From JACQXM01 sp964569425 (GTDB lineage: Bacteria; Planctomycetota; Phycisphaerae; UBA1845): a stretch of DNA of 64,000 nucleotides. Positions within the stretch are counted from its first letter, which is position 1; each line of letters begins with the position of its first letter. Below the pieces are notes generated by a model. The model did not search any database and was not told the origin of the DNA. It worked only from the letters and a program-made list of their open reading frames with translations. Positions 26,477 to 35,199 of this stretch are shown here, piece after piece. The stretch spans positions 20,566 to 84,565 of the forward strand of contig CAZMVD010000005.1 in assembly GCA_964569425.1 (NCBI GenBank). Direction: 5' to 3'. The position numbers were made by a program, and so were the translations under genes.

Positions 26477-26685
26477 CGCCATGGCGGGGCCAGCGACCAG
26501 ATTCTGTGGGGAACGGCGGCGCAGAAGAACGCCCGACGTTTTCCAATGGCCAAGCCCGCTCCCTGACCTTTGACCCTGCGGGTAAAGGGCAGGCGGTCGC
26601 GTCTCGGATTCGTGGAGATTCGCGCACGCGTTGAGCCGCCTGCGCTGTCGTCGCACGATTCACGCTCGTTCGGTATATTGATTCC

Positions 26686-27933
26686 ATGCCCCTGATTGTT
26701 CAGAAGTTCGGCGGCACCAGCCTGGCCAACGCGGAGAAAATCCACCGCGCGGCGCGGCGCGCCATACGCGCCAAGCTGGAGGGGTACCGGGTGGTGCTGG
26801 TGGTTTCGGCGATGGGCCACGCCACCGATGAACTCCTATCGCTGGCGCGGGCGGTGTGTGCCGACCCGCCGAAGCGGGAACTCGACATGCTCCTGACCAC
26901 CGGCGAGCAGGTATCCATCGCGCTGATGGCGATGGCCATCGACGCCGCGGGGCACCATGCCATCAGCCTGACGGCGGCGCAACTGGGGTTGGTTTCCGAC
27001 AGCGTACACACGCGGGCGCGCATCCAGCGGATCAGTCGCGACCGCATCGATCAGGAGCTGGGCGCCGGGCGCATCGTGATTGTCGCCGGTTTTCAAGGCA
27101 TTGACGCGGCGGGGGAGATCACCACGCTGGGGCGCGGCGCGTCTGACACCACGGCGACGGCGCTGGCGGCCGTGCTGGGTGCGGAGGCGTGCGAGATTTA
27201 TACCGACGTGGATGGCGTTTACACGGCCGACCCGCGGGTCGTGCCGCAGGCGCGGAAGCTGGAAGAGGTCAGTTACGATGTCATGCTGGAACTGGCCGCG
27301 ACCGGTGCGGGAGTCATGCACTCGCGGGCGATTGAATTCGGCAAGAAGTTTTCCGTCCCCATTCACGTGCGCAGCTCGCTCACCGATGTGAAAGGAACGC
27401 TGATTATGGCCGAGACTCCGGGCATGGAAGCGATTGCAGTCCAGGGGGTGACACTGAAAGAGGAACTGGCGATGGTCTCGCTGACGGGGGTGCCCAACCG
27501 CGCGGGGGTGGCGGCGCGGGTGTTTGCGGAGGTGGCGCGCAATCACATTCTGGTGGACGATATCGTGCAGAATATTTATGACGAGGGCCGGCTGGCGAAC
27601 CTGGCTTTTTCGACCAATGCCGGGGAGGCGCGCGAGGCGCGGGCGGTGTGCGAGCGGCTGGCCGCCGATCTGGGCATTCGCGCGGTGGCGGTGGACGAGG
27701 GCGTGTCCAAGGTCAGTGCGGTGGGGGTGGGCATGCGCACGCACACGGGCATTGCGGCCACCATGTTCGATGCGCTGGCGCGCGCGGAAGTGAACATCGA
27801 GAATATATCCACGAGCGAAATCGTGATCAGTTGCCTGATTCGGCGTGAGGACGGGCACCGGGCCCTGCGCTTTCTGCACGACGCGTTCGGTCTGGACAAA
27901 AGGCCCGGCGGATCGGCGGCGCCAGAGGCGTAG
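26686..27933 (+). CDS. lysC: Aspartate kinase
   Basis: Monofunctional aspartokinase of 415 residues, first step of lysine, threonine, methionine and diaminopimelate synthesis. The N-terminal KFGGTSLANAEKI is the nucleotide-binding loop, and the middle has GADTDGV-like residues (ASDTTATALAA). Two ACT domains (about 265-410) form the allosteric region, with the second showing the usual pattern near the C-terminus. ATG 26686 starts the KFGGT motif five residues in, so the start is reliable. The gene stands alone with about 210 bases upstream. Confidence 0.95.
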   Translation: MPLIVQKFGGTSLANAEKIHRAARRAIRAKLEGYRVVLVVSAMGHATDELLSLARAVCADPPKRELDMLLTTGEQVSIALMAMAIDAAGHHAISLTAAQLGLVSDSVHTRARIQRISRDRIDQELGAGRIVIVAGFQGIDAAGEITTLGRGASDTTATALAAVLGAEACEIYTDVDGVYTADPRVVPQARKLEEVSYDVMLELAATGAGVMHSRAIEFGKKFSVPIHVRSSLTDVKGTLIMAETPGMEAIAVQGVTLKEELAMVSLTGVPNRAGVAARVFAEVARNHILVDDIVQNIYDEGRLANLAFSTNAGEAREARAVCERLAADLGIRAVAVDEGVSKVSAVGVGMRTHTGIAATMFDALARAEVNIENISTSEIVISCLIRREDGHRALRFLHDAFGLDKRPGGSAAPEA

Positions 27934-27957
27934 CATCGGAAACGAGCGAGGCACAAG

Positions 27958-28605
27958 ATGGCCCGACGTCGTCTACCGACCACGATTGTATTGCCGCCGC
28001 GGTGGCGGCGGCTTGGTCCGACGGCGTTGGTTGTTGCGCTGCTGACTGCGTGCGTGGCCTATGACCGCATCGCCTGGGTACCGGCCGCGGGCGAGGAGGA
28101 CGACTGGTCGCGCTATCACGATCAGACGTTTCCGGTCGTGCACGTGGTGGACGGGGACACGCTGGACATTGGCGTGGGCGACGGCGACAAGCCCAAGACG
28201 CGCATCCGCCTGTGGGGCGTGGATACGCCGGAGACGGGCGCCGGGGGTACGACGCGGATGTACTTCGGGCCCGAAGCGAAGGTTTTTGCAGAACAATCGC
28301 TGCGTGGAAAGTCGGTGCACGTGGTGCTGTCGCCGGATACCTCGCGCGACAAGTATGGACGCCTGCTGGCGTACGTACACCTGGAACGCGGCGGGCCGAT
28401 GTTCAATGAGTTGCTCCTGGAGGAGGGCTACGCTTATGCCGATTTTCGCTTCCCACACCATTACGCGGACCGTTTCAAGTCGGCGGAGCAGGTAGCGCGG
28501 CGCGGCGGACGGGGGCTTTGGGCGGAGGTGACCTCGGAGAACATGCCTCCCTGGCGGCAGCGTTTCGAAAAGAACGCGAAGCGAAAGGACGCACGAGGGC
28601 CCTGA
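27958..28605 (+). CDS. Thermonuclease-like secreted nuclease (SNase fold)
   Basis: Protein of 215 residues. The N-terminal hydrophobic segment (about 17-33, preceded by Arg) is a signal anchor. The SNase domain contains VVDGDTLDI, RIRLWGVDTPETG (Arg and Glu of the active site) and DKYGRLLAYV (the third Arg equivalent). These three active-site residues are present, so nuclease activity on DNA or RNA outside the cell is likely. It starts 25 bases after the aspartate kinase stop. Some relatives act in extracellular DNA turnover. Confidence 0.87.
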   Translation: MARRRLPTTIVLPPRWRRLGPTALVVALLTACVAYDRIAWVPAAGEEDDWSRYHDQTFPVVHVVDGDTLDIGVGDGDKPKTRIRLWGVDTPETGAGGTTRMYFGPEAKVFAEQSLRGKSVHVVLSPDTSRDKYGRLLAYVHLERGGPMFNELLLEEGYAYADFRFPHHYADRFKSAEQVARRGGRGLWAEVTSENMPPWRQRFEKNAKRKDARGP

Positions 28606-28737
28606 CCGAGGCCGTTGATCGGAATGGTCAAGGTTCGGGGAGGGTCGTTGGCCGCGTTTGAACCTGGGGAACGGATGCTGCCAAAACGCTGAAGGAAACG
28701 GCGCCCTTCCGGACTTGCGGGATCGAAAGAAATTGCG

Positions 28738-28765
28738 TTGCCATGTTCAGGCGACGCCTTATAGT
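28738..28765 (+). promoter_or_regulatory. Candidate sigma70 promoter for NSS transporter
   Basis: TTGCCA (28738-28743) and TATAGT (28760-28765) are separated by 16 bases; each matches the consensus at five of six positions. The transporter ATG lies about 50 bases downstream. The surrounding region has no gene. This was found by eye and not confirmed experimentally. Confidence 0.55.
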
Positions 28766-28815
28766 ATCGCGACCAATTGGCCCGGAACCGTTCACCAGCG
28801 GGAGGCGCGGCGTAT

Positions 28816-30447
28816 ATGTCGAAACCGATTGAGCAATGGGGAACGCGATTGGGAGTCGTGCTCGCGGTGGCGGGTTCGGCCGTGGGGTTGGGCAACTTCC
28901 TGCGCTTTCCGGGCAACGCCGCGTCCAACGGCGGCGGGGCGTTCATGATTCCCTATTTCTGCGCGCTGCTTTTTCTCGGCATTCCGATCTGCTGGGCCGA
29001 GTGGACGATGGGCAAGTATGGCGGGCGGTTCGGGTTCAATTCGGCGCCGGCGATTTTCGGGCTGCTGGGTCGCCATAAGGTATGGCGGTTTCTGGGGGTG
29101 TTCGGGCTGATCGTGCCCATCATCATTTACATGTACTACGTACTCATCGAGTCGTGGTGCATGGGCTACGCGTGGATGTTCCTGACCAGCGGCATCGACC
29201 TGGGCAGCGACCCGGCCTTGTATGCCGAACGATGCCGGGAGTTTTTCAACGGGTTCGTGGGCGCCAATCAGGACGGATTGATGCTCGACGGCAAGATCCA
29301 CAGCAGCGTGGTTATCTGGGCCATCGTTTTCGCGGTGAACTTCTTTTTCATCTACCGCGGTATTTCCAAGGGTATTGAACGCTTCTGCACGTTCGCCATG
29401 CCCCTGATGGCGATTTGCGCGTTTGCGGTGCTGATTCGGGTGCTCACGCTGGGCACGCCCAATCCGGATCAACCGGACCTTAACGTGGTGAACGGGCTGG
29501 GCTTCATGTGGAACCCCAAGCCGGTGGGCGAAACGGGAAGCTGGATCGCCGCGCTGGCCCAACCCAAAGTCTGGATGGCCGCGGCGGGGCAGATTTTCTT
29601 CAGCCTGTCCGTGGGTTTCGGCGTGATCATCAACTACGCGAGTTACTTGCGCAAGAAGGACGACGTGGTTCTGTCCGGGCTGACGGCGTCGGCGACGAAT
29701 GAGTTTTTCGAGGTGTGCCTGGGCGGGTTAATTACAATTCCGGCGGCCTTCGTGTTTCTGGGGGTAGCGGGCGCCGCGGCCACCGGCACCTTCGACCTGG
29801 GATTCAAGACGCTGCCCATCGTGTTTCAGTACATGCCCGGGGGTCGGTTTTTCGGCTTCTTTTTCTTCTTCATGCTCTTCCTGGCGGCGATTACCAGTTC
29901 GCTGTCGATGCTTCAGCCGGCGATTGCCTTTCTGGAGGAGTCGCTCAACATCGGGCGGCGTGCATCGGTGGCGATTCTGGGTTTCATCACCGGCCTGGGC
30001 TCGCTGTTTGTGATTTTCTTCAGCGGCGATTTGAAGGTGCTCAACTTCCTTGATGAGACCATCGGGACCATCATGATCGTTGTGCTGGCGGCTGTTCAAA
30101 CGATTCTGTTCGGATGGGTGTTCGGGGTGCGGCGGGGGGTGGCCTTCGCGCACGACGGCGCCGAGATGCACCTCCCGCGGTTCTTCCCGTTCGTTATCAA
30201 GTACGTCACCCCCGCGTACCTGCTGTTCATGCTCGGCATGTGGTGCTTCCACGGCGAAGCCGGACAGTCTTCCGAGCTGAGCAAATACATCGACAAGATC
30301 CGTACCGACGACACCGTGGCCCTGGCCTTCGGCATGGTGATGGTGGTGGCGGTGTTCCTGCTTGTGCTGATCAGCATCGGCGGCAAGCGCTGGAAGGCGG
30401 AATCCAAGGACACCGCACGGACCCTGGCGGCGGCGACGAAGCCCTGA
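28816..30447 (+). CDS. Sodium-dependent neurotransmitter-type symporter (NSS/SNF family)
   Basis: Inner-membrane sodium:solute symporter of 543 residues with about 11-12 membrane helices. The N-terminal signature GLGNFLRFPGNAASNGGGAFMIPYF region is present (TM1 and its sodium and substrate loops). Substrates in bacterial relatives are amino acids, for example methionine, alanine or tyrosine. ATG 28816 (MSKPIEQW) has a GGGAGGCG ribosome site about nine bases upstream; the longer frame at 28777 is unlikely. A MetS-like small gene follows 195 bases on, suggesting a MetP/MetS-type two-component importer. Confidence 0.9.
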   Translation: MSKPIEQWGTRLGVVLAVAGSAVGLGNFLRFPGNAASNGGGAFMIPYFCALLFLGIPICWAEWTMGKYGGRFGFNSAPAIFGLLGRHKVWRFLGVFGLIVPIIIYMYYVLIESWCMGYAWMFLTSGIDLGSDPALYAERCREFFNGFVGANQDGLMLDGKIHSSVVIWAIVFAVNFFFIYRGISKGIERFCTFAMPLMAICAFAVLIRVLTLGTPNPDQPDLNVVNGLGFMWNPKPVGETGSWIAALAQPKVWMAAAGQIFFSLSVGFGVIINYASYLRKKDDVVLSGLTASATNEFFEVCLGGLITIPAAFVFLGVAGAAATGTFDLGFKTLPIVFQYMPGGRFFGFFFFFMLFLAAITSSLSMLQPAIAFLEESLNIGRRASVAILGFITGLGSLFVIFFSGDLKVLNFLDETIGTIMIVVLAAVQTILFGWVFGVRRGVAFAHDGAEMHLPRFFPFVIKYVTPAYLLFMLGMWCFHGEAGQSSELSKYIDKIRTDDTVALAFGMVMVVAVFLLVLISIGGKRWKAESKDTARTLAAATKP

Positions 30448-30641
30448 GGGTGGCTCGAGCGGCCCCGAATGGCATGTGGAAAGGTGAAGGCGGATTTCGA
30501 TGCCAGCCGCCGAAAACGAGGACGCGGAGACAGCGATTCGGAATGGCCGCCGGAACGGATGCTCGAATCACGGAGATTCTCTTCGTTTGTCGGTCGATGA
30601 GCTAATGCGCCGCCAAGGCGGCCGTTGAATTGAGGTGTGGG

Positions 30642-30794
30642 ATGACCGCAGCCGGGTGGATTTTCATGATCTGCTCCATCGGCTTCGTGGTGGGGCTACT
30701 GGGTTATTGCTTCTACCGGGTGCTGACGAAGCCCGCCGCAGCCAATCACATGCAAGCGCCGATCGAGGTCAATACGCGCGACCGGGGCACGTAA
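30642..30794 (+). CDS. metS: MetS-like small subunit of NSS transporter
   Basis: Predicted single-pass membrane protein of 50 residues: MTAAGWIFMICSIGFVVGL then LGYCFYRVLTKP and a polar C-terminus ending DRGT. A membrane helix of about 22 residues (6-27) is flanked by charged residues. In Corynebacterium MetP/MetS, a short protein of this type works with an NSS transporter to import methionine and alanine, and this gene is directly downstream of such a transporter. A ribosome site GAGGTG lies just ahead of ATG 30642. The role is inferred from position and hydropathy; the sequence resemblance is modest. Confidence 0.7.
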   Translation: MTAAGWIFMICSIGFVVGLLGYCFYRVLTKPAAANHMQAPIEVNTRDRGT

Positions 30795-30905
30795 GCGGCT
30801 GGGCACGCCGTTCGCGGCACCGTGGAGTCTTGGAAGTTGGCGTCGGAAGGCGAAACGCCGGCTGCCGGTAGAAGAAGCTGTGGGACGGACACGCCAACTC
30901 GTCAG

Positions 30906-30933
30906 ACCGGCCGGAAAGCCGGTGCTACAGCGC
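30906..30933. repeat. Dispersed palindromic repeat, copy 2
   Basis: accggccggaaagccggt followed by gctacagcg. The element matches those at 4548-4575 and 44466-44494 apart from a few bases. It lies in the 164-base gap between the MetS-like gene and the AsmA-like gene, at the convergent junction. Confidence 0.65.
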
Positions 30934-30958
30934 CCCTGATGACGCTTACAGCAGGCAG

Positions 30959-31870
30959 CTAGGGTTCTTTTTTTTCGTCTTCTTTCTTTTTTCCGGGCAG
31001 CAGGCCCTTGAGCCCTTCGCCCACTTTTCTGCCGGCTTCCGATCCGGTGGTTCCTACGCCTTCGAGCAGATCCTTTCCGGCGGTCCCCAGTTGTTTGACT
31101 TCGCCGCCGACGGTAGCGGTGACATTGCCGACCACCGTGACGGCGCTGCCGCCGAGGCTGCGCAGGCCATCGAGCCCGGCGGATAGTTCTCCGGTGATCT
31201 CGGCCGGGAGCACGCCGCCCGCCTTGGACACCACGGCCGCGAGGATGGCCTTGGTGAGGATAGCGCTCAGTTCCGCAAGCTGTACGCCGCCGGCGGAGTC
31301 GGAACCGATGTCCTTCAATTCAATGCGTTCGATCTTCACGGGCATGCTGGTGGATCCGCCGCCGATGCCGAGCATGTCCACGGTCACGGTGACGTCGCTG
31401 ATGACGGCCTGCGCGATGACAAACTTTTTGCCGCTTTCTTGTTTGGCAGCCGGTTTGGGGGCAGCTTCCGCAGACTCGAATTTCTTGAGTCCGTCGAGAA
31501 TCGTCTGGTAGTTGGAACGGCCCTGCTTTCGCTCCAGGCTCATATCGATGCCGCTGAGGGTCAGCTCGGGCACCTCGACGCGGTCGCTCATGAGTGAGCC
31601 GAGTGTCACGGCCACGCGGCCATCGTCCATGCGCAGAAAGTGGGGCGAGGTGAACCCTTCGGGGTTGGCCACGTCGAGCGCGCTCATGCCGACGCGGCCG
31701 GAGAGCAGGCCTACATCCATCGAGCCGAGCGTGGTCTGGACGCCCAGGGCGTAGGTTCCTGCGGTTTCCACGCCGACGCGGGCGATGCGGTCGATGCCCA
31801 ACAGGGCGGCGGCGACTAGCACGATCACGGCGATCACGCCGCCGATCAGAAACTTCTTAGCTTTTTTCAT
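30959..31870 (-). CDS. AsmA-like membrane-anchored periplasmic protein
   Basis: Protein of 303 residues. A single N-terminal membrane helix (about 7-24) is followed by an AsmA-like domain: VQTTLGSMDVGLLSGRVGMSALDVANPEGF is the usual pattern of this fold. The middle holds a Ser/Gly-rich region; the C-terminus is Lys/Glu-rich (KKKEDEKKEP). AsmA-family proteins help organise envelope lipids. ATG 31870 has a GGGAGA ribosome site; the longer frame to 32254 is unsupported. The protein is short for the AsmA family (usually more than 500), so it may be a single-domain form. Confidence 0.75.
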   Translation of the reverse strand: MKKAKKFLIGGVIAVIVLVAAALLGIDRIARVGVETAGTYALGVQTTLGSMDVGLLSGRVGMSALDVANPEGFTSPHFLRMDDGRVAVTLGSLMSDRVEVPELTLSGIDMSLERKQGRSNYQTILDGLKKFESAEAAPKPAAKQESGKKFVIAQAVISDVTVTVDMLGIGGGSTSMPVKIERIELKDIGSDSAGGVQLAELSAILTKAILAAVVSKAGGVLPAEITGELSAGLDGLRSLGGSAVTVVGNVTATVGGEVKQLGTAGKDLLEGVGTTGSEAGRKVGEGLKGLLPGKKKEDEKKEP

Positions 31871-32418
31871 TGCGGTTCTCCCGTTGAATAGGGCTCCATG
31901 ATACTCCACGGCCATGCGGGGGGTACAGAGCGCGCGGCAGGAGCCTTCGGTATCAAGTTTCGAAGGGGCCCAACCTTCTGCGATTACCGGGCACGGAACT
32001 GCGGATTCCGCCTTTCGCTGGGAAGGGTACGTCAACCATGATGGGATGAGTGCCAGGCGCCGCCTAGCAGGAACGGTCGGGGCCTCAGCCGCCGCCGCGA
32101 TTGGCCACGATGAAGAAAACCGCCGCCGCGGCAAGTATTCCGAACAATATCGACGACCAGTCCATGGGCAACGCCTTTCTTTACAAGGGAACGGACCGGC
32201 CATGCGAACGACGCGGCGTGCCGGTATCCGATGCCGCGGGATTATAGGGGGCACGATCGGCTTCGACCGGTGGCGGTAAACCTGCCGCGTGGCGGGACTC
32301 TCGGCAATACTCCCGGGGTTCCAGTCGTGCGGTGCCTGATCTTGATGTCGGGGTCGCGCGGCTTGACCGTTGGGAATTCGCCGCTATCGATAGGGCTATT
32401 CCCAAGGGGACAGGTTGG
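31871..32418. other. Intergenic region between divergent AsmA-like and RNase HII-like genes
   Basis: This gap holds the candidate 26-codon gene at 32085-32165. The rest shows no other supported gene. Promoters for the divergent neighbours are expected here, but I see no clear hexamer pair. Longer open frames on either strand run in from flanking genes and lack ribosome sites. Confidence 0.5.
32085..32165 (-). CDS. Candidate 26-residue membrane protein
   Basis: The predicted peptide is MDWSSILFGILAAAAVFF then IVANRGGG. One hydrophobic helix of about 17 residues (5-21) is preceded by an acidic N-terminus and followed by Arg and Gly3. A purine-rich AAAGG ribosome-site candidate lies about ten bases before ATG 32165. 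It is divergent from the RNase HII-like gene. It is too short to identify by homology and could be chance in a GC-rich region; the hydropathy and ribosome site are the only support. Confidence 0.4.
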   Translation of the reverse strand: MDWSSILFGILAAAAVFFIVANRGGG

Positions 32419-33381
32419 ATGGCGATTGTTGCGGGTATCGATGAAGCCGGGTACGGCCCGACGCTGGGGCCGCTGGTGGTGTGCGGCACGGCATTCCGCG
32501 TGCCCGACGACCGGCTCGACGCCTCGCTATGGGATGTGTTACGCGCTTCATGCACCGTGGACGTCTCGCGCCACGGGCACCGCCTGCCCATCGCCGACAG
32601 CAAGAAGCTGCACCGCGGGCGTGACGGGTTGGCGCTGCTGGAGCGCACGGCGCTGGTAATGCTGGCCGCGATCGGCCGGCGGCCGGCAACGATTAGGGAA
32701 CTGGTGCAGGAAATGAGCCCGGCGGCGGAAGAGATGTTCCGCTCCTACGCATGGTACACTTTCGGCGACCTGCCGCTGCCCCTGTCGCCGGACACGGGCG
32801 ATTTGGGCACGCGGGCCACGGCCGTGAAACGTGATTGCCGGCGCAATGGGGTCGAATGGTTGGGCGCGATTTCAGAGTTGCTTCCTGAGGGGCACTTCAA
32901 CCGGTTGGTGAACCACACGCAGAACAAGGCGGTGGTGCTCCTGGGTCTGGTGCTGCGCGTGGCGGAGCGTTTGCGTGCCTTGGCTCCGCATGAGCCGATC
33001 CGCATCTGTGTCGATCGGCTGGGAGGGCGGCAGCATTATCGCGAGGCATTGTGCACATCCTGGCCGACGCATGAGTTGCGCATACTGGAGGAGACGGACG
33101 CGCGCAGCGCGTACCGACTGGACAGGCAAGGGTCGGTCTGGGAGGTGGAGTTTGCGGTAGGCGGGGAGTCGCGGCACCTGCCGGTTGCGTTGGCCAGTGT
33201 ATTCGCCAAGTACCTGCGTGAGGCTTGCATGTACTTGTTCAACGCCTATTGGGGGCAACATGCGGATGCCCCGGGGCCGACTGCGGGTTACTACACCGAT
33301 GCCCAACGCTGGTTGCGAGAAGCCGGTCCGCTGCTGGACCAGCTTGGGGTAGACCGCCGCATGTTGATCCGCGACCGCTGA
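32419..33381 (+). CDS. RNase HII-like protein
   Basis: Protein of 320 residues resembling ribonuclease HII, the enzyme that nicks RNA in RNA/DNA hybrids. Catalytic-type segments present are GIDEAGYGP at residues 6-14 (D8, E9), DSKKLH with D60, ICVDRLGG with another Asp, and ALASVFAKYLREACM. RNase HII normally reads GRG after DEA; here it is GYG. The family is usually 180-230 residues, and this protein carries an extra central region (about 80-190). ATG 32419 (MAIVAGIDE) was chosen so that the DE motif is near the N-terminus. Function as RNase HII is likely but altered; a relative with new specificity is possible. Confidence 0.7.
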   Translation: MAIVAGIDEAGYGPTLGPLVVCGTAFRVPDDRLDASLWDVLRASCTVDVSRHGHRLPIADSKKLHRGRDGLALLERTALVMLAAIGRRPATIRELVQEMSPAAEEMFRSYAWYTFGDLPLPLSPDTGDLGTRATAVKRDCRRNGVEWLGAISELLPEGHFNRLVNHTQNKAVVLLGLVLRVAERLRALAPHEPIRICVDRLGGRQHYREALCTSWPTHELRILEETDARSAYRLDRQGSVWEVEFAVGGESRHLPVALASVFAKYLREACMYLFNAYWGQHADAPGPTAGYYTDAQRWLREAGPLLDQLGVDRRMLIRDR

Positions 33382-33406
33382 TCCGGGGCACCGGGGTCTG
33401 ATCGGC

Positions 33407-33435
33407 TTGAGGGACACTTGACCGGGCGCTACAAT
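33407..33435 (+). promoter_or_regulatory. Candidate sigma70 promoter upstream of PAS regulator
   Basis: TTGAGG (33407-33412) and TACAAT (33430-33435) are separated by 17 bases. The -10 box matches the consensus at five of six positions and the -35 at four. It is 154 bases before the PAS-Fis ATG at 33589. Computed by eye. Confidence 0.5.
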
Positions 33436-33588
33436 CCCCCCTGACCAGGCGAGGCTGCGAACGCTGACCAGGGCGCATGACGTCGCGCCACGAATTGATG
33501 CGCAGGCCGACCCCTCGGGCAGCCCAGAAAGCGTTCAATCCTCGACTCTTCGTTTCGGGCCGATCTTGTTCTTAGAGGAGGTACGCCC

Positions 33589-34290
33589 ATGCAAACGACA
33601 GCCGAAACCCTACTGTTGCAGGATGTATTGAAACATGCCGTGGACGGCATCCTGGTCATCGACCGCGAAAGGCGGTTTGTCGCCTTCTCGGACGCCTGTG
33701 AACGCATCACGGGCTTTGCCCGCGAAAGCGTTCTGGGCGCCCAGTGCCGCTGCCACGACCTCACCGATTGCCACGACCGGCATGGCCGTTCGCTGGCCGG
33801 GGCCTTGTGCCCCTCCCTCAAAATCTTCCGCGGGGATATCCCCTCGGCACGCCAGCGCATGAGCATCCGGCGCGATGACGGCACCCAGGTTTGGGTGGAG
33901 ACCACCTATTCACCCGTTCCTGACGCCGCCGGCCGCATCACCGCCGTGCTCGGCGTCATGCGCGACATCACCGATCAGCACGAACGGGAAGAGGAACTCC
34001 GCGAAGCCGCGCTGAGGAATGGCAACGGCCAGCCTTCGCCGTCCGATGCTCGACATGGGCCGGCCGAATCGGTTTTGCAGCCGGCGGACGACCCCTTGAC
34101 CAATTCGCAGTCCCTGGACGTCCGCCTCGCAGCACTGGAGCGACAGACCATTCTCTCCGCCCTGCAACAGGCGGGTGGGCAACGGACCGAGGCGGCCCGC
34201 CGGCTGGGCGTCTCGCGCAGTCGGCTTTATCGCCGCATGGAGGCCCTCGGCATCCTCACCCACAAGACACCGGGAGACGCCCCCGCGTGA
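33589..34290 (+). CDS. PAS-domain regulator with Fis-type helix-turn-helix
   Basis: Protein of 233 residues. An N-terminal PAS domain (about 12-125) has the segments HAVDGILVIDRERRFVAF and ITAVLGVMRDITD. A cluster of Cys/His is visible (C37, C53, C55, C61, C74 with H56, H62, H65), which might bind a metal or haem. The C-terminus is a Fis/HTH_8 motif (AARRLGVSRSRLYRRMEALGI, about 200-222) that usually pairs with sigma54 AAA domains; no AAA domain is present here. An AGGAGG ribosome site precedes ATG 33589. Its stop overlaps the GTG of the DNA methyltransferase (GTGA), so both are coupled. Confidence 0.85.
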   Translation: MQTTAETLLLQDVLKHAVDGILVIDRERRFVAFSDACERITGFARESVLGAQCRCHDLTDCHDRHGRSLAGALCPSLKIFRGDIPSARQRMSIRRDDGTQVWVETTYSPVPDAAGRITAVLGVMRDITDQHEREEELREAALRNGNGQPSPSDARHGPAESVLQPADDPLTNSQSLDVRLAALERQTILSALQQAGGQRTEAARRLGVSRSRLYRRMEALGILTHKTPGDAPA

Positions 34291-35192
34291 ACTCCCCGGC
34301 AACTGTCGGCCGTGCCGCGTCAGTGGGGCGGGCCTCCGTGCCCGCGCCCCAAGCCCACCACCCCGCCGCGCCGTGCGCGGACCGGCCGGCGCCCGACAAC
34401 ATCGTCTGCGGTGACAATCTCGAGGTCATGCGCCGCCTGCCGGACGGGGCGTGCGACCTCATCTACGCCGATCCGCCCTTCTTCTCCCGCCGGCTGCTGC
34501 GCGCGTCGGGCGACGATTCCTGGGCGTTTGATGATCGCTTTCCGGGCGGCGCCGAAGCCTACCTGGACGACCTCCGACCCCGCCTGGCCGAAATGCGCCG
34601 GCTCCTGTCCCCTGCGGGTTCAATGTACGTTCACCTCGACGCGCGGATTGTCCATTATGTGAAGGTCATGCTGGACGGTTTGTTCGGCGAGCGTTGCTTT
34701 CTCAACGAGATTATCTGGCAGTATCGCAGCGGCGGGCGGCCCGGGCGCTGGTTTCCGCGGAAACACGACACGCTGCTGTTGTACGTCAAACAGCCGGGCC
34801 GGCACACGTTTCACTGTCAGCGCGGGGGCGCGTATCGCACGCGTGACCTGTGTGTTTCCGCCGATGGACGACCCTACAAGTCCACGCGCCGCGGACCGAT
34901 CTACTTTCACCCTGATGGTCCGGCGGTGTCGGACGTGTGGGATATTGCGTTCCTTTCTACCGTTTCGGCGCAGCGCACGGGGTATCCGACGCAGAAGCCC
35001 GAGGCGCTGCTGGAGCGGGTGATCGGCGCCAGCTCTTCGCCCGGCGACGTGGTGGGGGACTTCTATTGCGGCAGCGGAACGGCGCTGGCGGTAGCGCGGC
35101 GCCTGGGCCGCCGCTGGCTGGGGTGCGACATCAATTCCGCCGCCGTGGCGCTCGCGCAGCGCCGGGTAGACGCGGCCGCAATCGCAGAGTGA
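34287..35192 (+). CDS. Orphan DNA methyltransferase (N6-adenine or N4-cytosine)
   Basis: Beta-class DNA methyltransferase of 301 residues. The catalytic motif IYADPPFF (near 57) lies N-terminal to the SAM motif GDFYCGSGTALA (about 255), the beta order. DPPF favours N6-adenine methylation over N4-cytosine. The segment GYPTQKPEALLERVI is typical of this class. No restriction endonuclease gene is adjacent, so it is an orphan enzyme. GTG 34287 overlaps the regulator stop (GTGA). The first 30 residues are Pro/Ala-rich. Base use in this section differs from the G-rich plus strand before 33 kb. Confidence 0.9.
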   Translation: MNSPATVGRAASVGRASVPAPQAHHPAAPCADRPAPDNIVCGDNLEVMRRLPDGACDLIYADPPFFSRRLLRASGDDSWAFDDRFPGGAEAYLDDLRPRLAEMRRLLSPAGSMYVHLDARIVHYVKVMLDGLFGERCFLNEIIWQYRSGGRPGRWFPRKHDTLLLYVKQPGRHTFHCQRGGAYRTRDLCVSADGRPYKSTRRGPIYFHPDGPAVSDVWDIAFLSTVSAQRTGYPTQKPEALLERVIGASSSPGDVVGDFYCGSGTALAVARRLGRRWLGCDINSAAVALAQRRVDAAAIAE

Positions 35193-35199
35193 CAACGTC

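Noticed and set aside
26477..26685. Gap between rsmG and the aspartate kinase as a possible riboswitch
   Set aside because: I see no lysine-riboswitch-like hairpin series and the region is too short for the known fold.
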